In this document: positions 23,336 through 26,000 of the stretch, one piece after another
How positions within the stretch are numbered: position 1 is the first letter of the stretch
Layout of the letters: each line of letters starts with the position of its first letter
Notes under the pieces: generated by a model
The model's input: the letters and a program-made list of their open reading frames with translations, nothing else
Database searches by the model: none
Told to the model about the DNA's origin: nothing
NCBI GenBank assembly: GCA_012035435.1
Contig: JAAUPH010000005.1
Location: 1 to 26,000 of the forward strand
Source of the DNA: Sphingopyxis sp.
GTDB taxonomy: Bacteria > Pseudomonadota > Alphaproteobacteria > Sphingomonadales > Sphingomonadaceae
DNA: 26,000 nucleotides
Direction: 5' to 3'
Position numbers and translations under genes: made by a program

Positions 23336-23365
23336 TATTTTGCGCATACATAAATGCGCAAAATA
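23336..23365. repeat. 12-bp-arm inverted repeat upstream of the HTH/Fic pair
   Basis: TATTTTGCGCAT (23336-23347) and ATGCGCAAAATA (23354-23365) are perfect arms around ACATAA. The half-site TGxGCAAA also occurs at 23322-23329 and 23388-23395. It may be a second operator, a replication or transfer site, or an origin iteron. The structure is certain; the role is not. Confidence 0.5.
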
Positions 23366-23373
23366 TCATTCAA

Positions 23374-23393
23374 TGCTCACTTGTAAGTGAGCA
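23374..23393. repeat. Third inverted repeat in the same control region
   Basis: TGCTCACTT (23374-23382) and AAGTGAGCA (23385-23393) are perfect 9-base arms with a 2-base centre. The right arm shares TGAGCA with the half-sites of the neighbouring repeats. Confidence 0.5.
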
Positions 23394-23447
23394 AAAAGAA
23401 AAGTGTGTAAGTCCCTTTCCACGATTCATGAAGGAATTCTATGTTGT

Positions 23448-23960
23448 TTACGGAGCAAAAATGAAGGCGCGGCATTCGACGAAAATGTCATCATCAACCG
23501 GATCATGACATGACCATGTCCATGCATAGCCCTTGCGCACGGGTGACGGTAATCCCCTGAGGCAAAGATGGCTTTTCGGTTCGGCCTGCGATGCCTGTTG
23601 TGTGGCAGCTCCGCACATGGCTCGCTTTTCAGACCCGCAACCGGAGCAAGTGGCATATCGTGGCGCTGACTTCACCCGCCACTTGTTACTTACCTCGTCA
23701 CAGATCAGGTCACGGCGGTCAATCTGGCCCTTGGTGGCACCACTGGTATCTTTGGCATAAGCCGTAAGCGGCGGCGCGCTCAACGTATCGGCAACGCATG
23801 TGCAGCCATTGACCGTCCAAGACACATTGTGAAGCGAGTAAATATTACAATTCGTCTTTGGTTTTCCAGCAATGCCAAGTGCAGGCAATGCAAATAGAAT
23901 GATTAGGAATGCAGCCACTGAAATAACAACCGGCCAAAAATATTCAGGTGATAGTTTCAT
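23448..23960 (-). CDS. Membrane-anchored Cys-rich protein, pilus-tip/adhesin-like C-terminus
   Basis: The 170-residue protein begins with an N-terminal hydrophobic helix (FWPVVISVAAFLIILFALPA, residues 8-27) that serves as anchor or signal. The outside part has many paired cysteines and ends with a pattern seen in pilus-tip and minor-pilin adhesin domains: CGAAtqqa, then LCLRGLPSPV, then WTWSC and a last cysteine strand (VECRA). The start ATG 23960 has GGAGG 4 bases upstream. It lies near a 44-residue membrane protein and a type IV pilin-like gene, which fits a pilus-related role, but the match is from the cysteine/tryptophan pattern only. Confidence 0.6.
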   Translation of the reverse strand: MKLSPEYFWPVVISVAAFLIILFALPALGIAGKPKTNCNIYSLHNVSWTVNGCTCVADTLSAPPLTAYAKDTSGATKGQIDRRDLICDEVSNKWRVKSAPRYATCSGCGSEKRAMCGAATQQASQAEPKSHLCLRGLPSPVRKGYAWTWSCHDPVDDDIFVECRAFIFAP

Positions 23961-24138
23961 TGCTCCTCCGTTTTCCGGCGGAAAGTAACACGACCACCAA
24001 AGAAACGTCAAATTTACAAATTACGTAAACTACTGAATTTGCAATGTAACTTACTAGATGATAGACATTCATCGTTTGATTCAGGCAACGTCCTGAATGC
24101 ACATAATATCTTCATTGGGTCCTTCTTTTATAGAAGCA

Positions 24139-24173
24139 ACGAGGCGGCTTTTAGGCCGCCTCGTCTGTTTTAC
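24139..24173. terminator. Strong hairpin terminator
   Basis: ACGAGGCGGC (24139-24148) pairs perfectly with GCCGCCTCGT (24155-24164) around TTTTAG, with CTGTTTTA next on the plus strand. It lies 31 bases past the stop of the 44-residue minus-strand gene. The T-run favours plus-strand termination; minus-strand use is possible but weaker. Confidence 0.65.
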
Positions 24174-24194
24174 CAACTGCTAGGGGAAACAAGA

Positions 24195-24329
24195 TTATCC
24201 GGCGGGATGATCGTCGTCGCCATCACGAATGTTCATAGAATTGATATTTTTAATAGCCTCCCAGACAATCGCAATAACGGCAATGCCTCCAACAATCGCG
24301 ATTAACTTAAATATGAACTCTTGAATCAT
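24195..24329 (-). CDS. 44-residue single-helix membrane protein
   Basis: The short frame reads MIQEFIFKLIAIVGGIAVIAI, then VWEAIKNINSMNIRDGDDDH and PAG. It has one membrane helix at about residues 5-24 and an acidic DGDDDH tail. It has a clean ATG and stop, and a strong hairpin follows 31 bases later; no good ribosome site was found. The strongly biased composition (hydrophobic helix, charged tail) and the terminator make a real gene likely. Single-helix peptides like this may be pilus assembly helpers, regulators of membrane enzymes or toxins; nothing decides between these. Confidence 0.5.
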   Translation of the reverse strand: MIQEFIFKLIAIVGGIAVIAIVWEAIKNINSMNIRDGDDDHPAG

Positions 24330-24395
24330 GTTCGGATTTGACCACAGAAGTACAAAAAGGTCAAATTTGCTCTATTGATCAATATGTTAATACAT

Positions 24396-24421
24396 AACTC
24401 GCACTCAAAAGAGCGCGAGTT
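24396..24421 (-). promoter_or_regulatory. Hairpin overlapping the 3' end of the gene at 24405-24713
   Basis: AACTCGC (24396-24402) pairs with GCGAGTT (24415-24421), extended by CTC/GAG around TTTT. The stop codon lies in the fold. No T-run follows, so it may protect the mRNA end or be a weak terminator. Confidence 0.4.
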
Positions 24422-24713
24422 GTCGTGATGCGAGGGCGGTTTCGCGCCATGCGTGGGTGAGTGACATCTCGTCGATCCACGCTTCGACATAGGCCTCGGG
24501 TCCGCCCATGTGATCAACATTGCTGCGATTGATGAAGTGCGAGCGATATCCGGTTTCGGTGATCGGGAGCGGCGCGCGTGCTGGCTTTACGCTTTCGACC
24601 TCAAGATGTGCCATTGATTGCCCGTCGTCGAATGAGACGTAATCGGCGATCCAGCGAATTTCGATTTCGATGCCGTTCCAGTTTTTGTGAATGATTGCGT
24701 AGTCGGTTTTCAT
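24405..24713 (-). CDS. Conserved-type hypothetical protein
   Basis: The 102-residue protein starts MKTDYAIIHKNWNGIEIEIRW and continues with strands IADYVSFD and MAHLEVESVKPARAPLP. It then has HFINRSNVDHMGG, a helical DEMSLTHAWRETALASRQLALF end, and no signal or membrane segment. AGGAGG lies 5 bases before ATG. A hairpin sits just upstream of that site, as for the gene at 21902. I do not recognise the family; proteins like this occur among sphingomonad plasmid genes. Longer in-frame starts are not supported. Confidence 0.65.
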   Translation of the reverse strand: MKTDYAIIHKNWNGIEIEIRWIADYVSFDDGQSMAHLEVESVKPARAPLPITETGYRSHFINRSNVDHMGGPEAYVEAWIDEMSLTHAWRETALASRQLALF

Positions 24714-24729
24714 GTCTGCCTCCTTTGGC

Positions 24730-24762
24730 GTTTGGGTTCGTCCGGTGGACGGGGAGGCAAAC
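24730..24762 (-). promoter_or_regulatory. Hairpin upstream of the ribosome site
   Basis: GTTTG (24730-24734) pairs with CAAAC (24758-24762), and CGTCC/GGACG (24739-24743 with 24747-24751) form the inner stem around GGT. On the minus strand it ends 6 bases before AGGAGG of the gene starting at 24713. A role in translation control is inferred. Confidence 0.4.
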
Positions 24763-24933
24763 GGCAGGGTTCGAAGGGGCAGCGTCACCCCAAGGAACGA
24801 AGGGGGAAATGGCCAACACGGGAGCCTGAATGAAATGAGGGCGAATGGATCGGGCAAGCCGTTGACGATGCACCGGCCCTGCCAACATACCCGTCATCAT
24901 CACCGGATGATCCCAGACGCGAGGCAGGCAATG

Positions 24934-24955
24934 AAAAAGGGCCGACAAGCGGCCC
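24934..24955 (-). terminator. Minus-strand intrinsic terminator without an evident gene
   Basis: GGGCCG (24939-24944) pairs with CGGCCC (24950-24955). On the minus strand five T follow. No minus-strand gene lies directly upstream; it may be left from DNA lost when neighbouring elements moved. Confidence 0.6.
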
Positions 24956-25026
24956 CATGTTAGAACGGTATCGGAATTGAATTAAATTCCTGAATCAGCT
25001 ATGTTATTTTCAACAAAAGGAAATTC

Positions 25027-25362
25027 ATGGGATGCGCGCATAAAGAAATTGAGGACGGCTTCACGCTCGTCGAAATATCAATCGTCATGATCATCATCGG
25101 GCTTTTGATCGGCGGCACGTTCGGCGGAATGAAGCTCATCGAAAACATGCAGGTCAACAAGACCGTGCAGGATTTGAAGGCAATCGAGTCCGCAGCACTA
25201 ACATTTAGAGATAGCTATGGTCGCTTGCCGGGCGACCTTGCAAACTCTGCAACCCGACTGCCAAGCTGCACAGTAGCTCCTTGCGCAACAGGCGGAAATG
25301 GTGATCGCCGTTTAGATAGCGCGATAGGGCACAATGACGCAATTGGCCTGCTGCCGGTTTGA
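25027..25362 (+). pseudogene. Type IV pilin-like protein, truncated by an insertion sequence
   Basis: The 111-residue frame begins with an 11-residue prepilin leader, MGCAHKEIEDG, followed by FTLVEISIVMIIIGLLIGG. That is the class III prepilin cleavage site with the conserved glutamate at +5. The pilin helix continues with KLIENMQVNKTVQDLKAIESA, and the start of a globular head has two cysteines (SCTVAPC). From about 25349 the sequence is the end of an IS3-family element, so the last residues LLPV are foreign and the C-terminal half is missing. AAGGA lies 6 bases before ATG. The intact protein would be a minor pilin or pseudopilin of a type IV pilus or type II secretion system. The truncated form may still enter membranes but should not assemble normally. 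Confidence 0.75.
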
Positions 25363-25404
25363 TGGACACCGAGATAAGGTGTTTTATCGAACTGGAGGAC
25401 CAGC

Positions 25405-25695
25405 ATGGAACGAAGGAAGTTTACGCGCGAGTTCAAGCTTGAGGCGGTAAGATTGATCAAGGAACGCGGGGTCAGCGTCGCGCAAGCATCGCGCGATTTG
25501 GGTGTTCACCAGACGGTGTTGCGCAACTGGGTCAGGGATTTTGGCGAAGACCCGGTCAGCGCTTTTCCGGGGCACGGACAGATGAAGCCGGAGCAGCTGG
25601 AGATAGCGCGTCTGCGCAAGGAAGTGGCGAAGCTCAAGGCGGAGCGCGACATTCTAAAAAAAGCCGCGGCCTACTTTGCGAAGGATTCCCTGTGA
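25405..25695 (+). CDS. IS3-family transposase OrfA
   Basis: The 96-residue protein has a helix-turn-helix start (RRKFTREFKLEAVRLIKERG, SVAQASRDLGVHQTVLRNWV) that binds the IS ends. A leucine-zipper region follows (EIARLRKEVAKLKAERDILKKA), the usual OrfA layout. GGAGG lies 7 bases before ATG. At 25656-25662 there is a run of seven A in the frame A AAA AAA; a -1 slip there leads directly into the orfB frame and would give the OrfAB fusion transposase used by this family. The stop overlaps the orfB GTG start by 4 bases. Confidence 0.92.
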   Translation: MERRKFTREFKLEAVRLIKERGVSVAQASRDLGVHQTVLRNWVRDFGEDPVSAFPGHGQMKPEQLEIARLRKEVAKLKAERDILKKAAAYFAKDSL

Positions 25696-26000
25696 GGTTC
25701 GCCTTCATCGCAAAACACCGAGGGATCTGGCCGGTATCGTGGATCTGTGAGGCGCTCGGGGTCTCGCGCAGCGGCTTCCATGCCTGGCTGACCCGCGCGC
25801 CATCGCCGCGTGCCCGTAGCGACGAGGAGATCGGCGTTCGCGTCAGGGCGAGCCATGTCGCGAGCTACCGCACCTATGGGGCGAGGCGCGTCTGGCATGA
25901 CCTCTTGGCCGAAGGCTACCGCTGCGGTTTGCACAAGATCGAGCGGCTGATGCGCCAGCAAGGGCTGCGGGCAAGGCCACGCCGGCGGGGTCTCCCCAAG
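25692..26000 (+). CDS. IS3-family transposase OrfB (partial)
   Basis: The frame starts with GTG (reading MRFAFIAKHRGIWPVSWICEAL), continues with GVSRSGFHAWLTRAPSPRARSDEE and then YRTYGARRVWHDLLAEGY. It includes the SRSGFYAW-type and YGxRRIW motifs that precede the DDE catalytic core in IS3-family OrfB proteins. It runs off the window after 103 codons, so the rve/DDE domain is not visible. No frameshift appears in the visible part, so the element may be active. Confidence 0.9.
   Translation, partial: MRFAFIAKHRGIWPVSWICEALGVSRSGFHAWLTRAPSPRARSDEEIGVRVRASHVASYRTYGARRVWHDLLAEGYRCGLHKIERLMRQQGLRARPRRRGLPK

Larger units (their letters stand above)
24714..25026. other. Intergenic region before the pilin-like gene
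   Basis: About 310 bases without a gene. It holds the hairpin at 24730-24762, the motif at 24828-24846 shared with 22001-22020, and a minus-strand terminator at 24934-24955. The pilin promoter should lie after 24960. Confidence 0.45.
25349..26000 (+). mobile_element. IS3-family insertion sequence, left part
   Basis: The element starts at about 25349-25360 with a TG-rich end (CTGCCGGTTTGATGGACACC), carries orfA and the start of orfB, and leaves the window on the right. It cuts the pilin-like gene. The exact end and the target duplication cannot be fixed without the right end. Confidence 0.8.

Noticed and set aside
24934..24955. Terminator taken as proof of a minus-strand gene upstream
   Set aside because: No minus-strand frame between it and the IS has a start, a ribosome site or family features. 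The pilin gene runs the other way.

Overview
The window reads as chromosomal or plasmid DNA of an alphaproteobacterium, most likely a sphingomonad. The signs are a PEPxxWA-CTERM sorting tail of the sphingomonad type, a UdgX/radical-SAM repair pair, a LytTR regulator with four membrane helices, a short YadA-like adhesin, and GC-rich codon use in most genes. No complete tRNA, rRNA or CRISPR array was seen.

Left part (1-12.1 kb): mostly core-like genes on the minus strand. A truncated RHS-type secreted protein ends near a 28-bp palindrome. Next come UdgX uracil-DNA glycosylase and its partner radical SAM protein, which overlap by 4 bp. A surface block follows, with a PEP-CTERM protein, a frameshifted GMC oxidoreductase and a trimeric autotransporter adhesin. 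Upstream is a TetR regulator, and two near-identical operator-like sites lie before TetR itself and before the PEP-CTERM gene. A secreted BAAT-like alpha/beta hydrolase, frameshifted at a G6 run, is divergent from the LytTR membrane regulator.

Middle (12.1-18.7 kb): an accessory graveyard. It holds an IS3 transposase remnant, an orphan HipB-like regulator, an orphan AbiEi antitoxin, and a DUF6088/AbiEii pair whose toxin is frameshifted. Each of the three regulators has its own inverted-repeat operator candidate. An excalibur-domain protein and an AlpA-led conjugation-type cluster follow. That cluster ends in a frameshifted, truncated TraD-like gene, joined tail-to-tail to a truncated P4-type integrase lying beside tRNA-3'-end-like sequences (an old attachment site).

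Right part (18.8-26 kb): a mobilisation module (MobC, MOBP-type relaxase) with a low-GC GNAT acetyltransferase inserted behind the relaxase. A second, diverged copy of the relaxase C-terminus lies beyond the cargo gene. Small plasmid-type genes, a 'mobile mystery' HTH/Fic pair with a hairpin-rich control region, a membrane-anchored Cys-rich pilus-tip-like protein, a 44-residue membrane protein, and a type IV pilin-like gene follow. The pilin gene is cut by an IS3-family element that runs off the window.

How the parts fit: the left third looks like resident genome with a TetR-controlled envelope regulon. The rest is layered mobile DNA in which toxins, integrase and transfer genes are mostly broken, while antitoxin/regulator genes and mobilisation genes remain intact.
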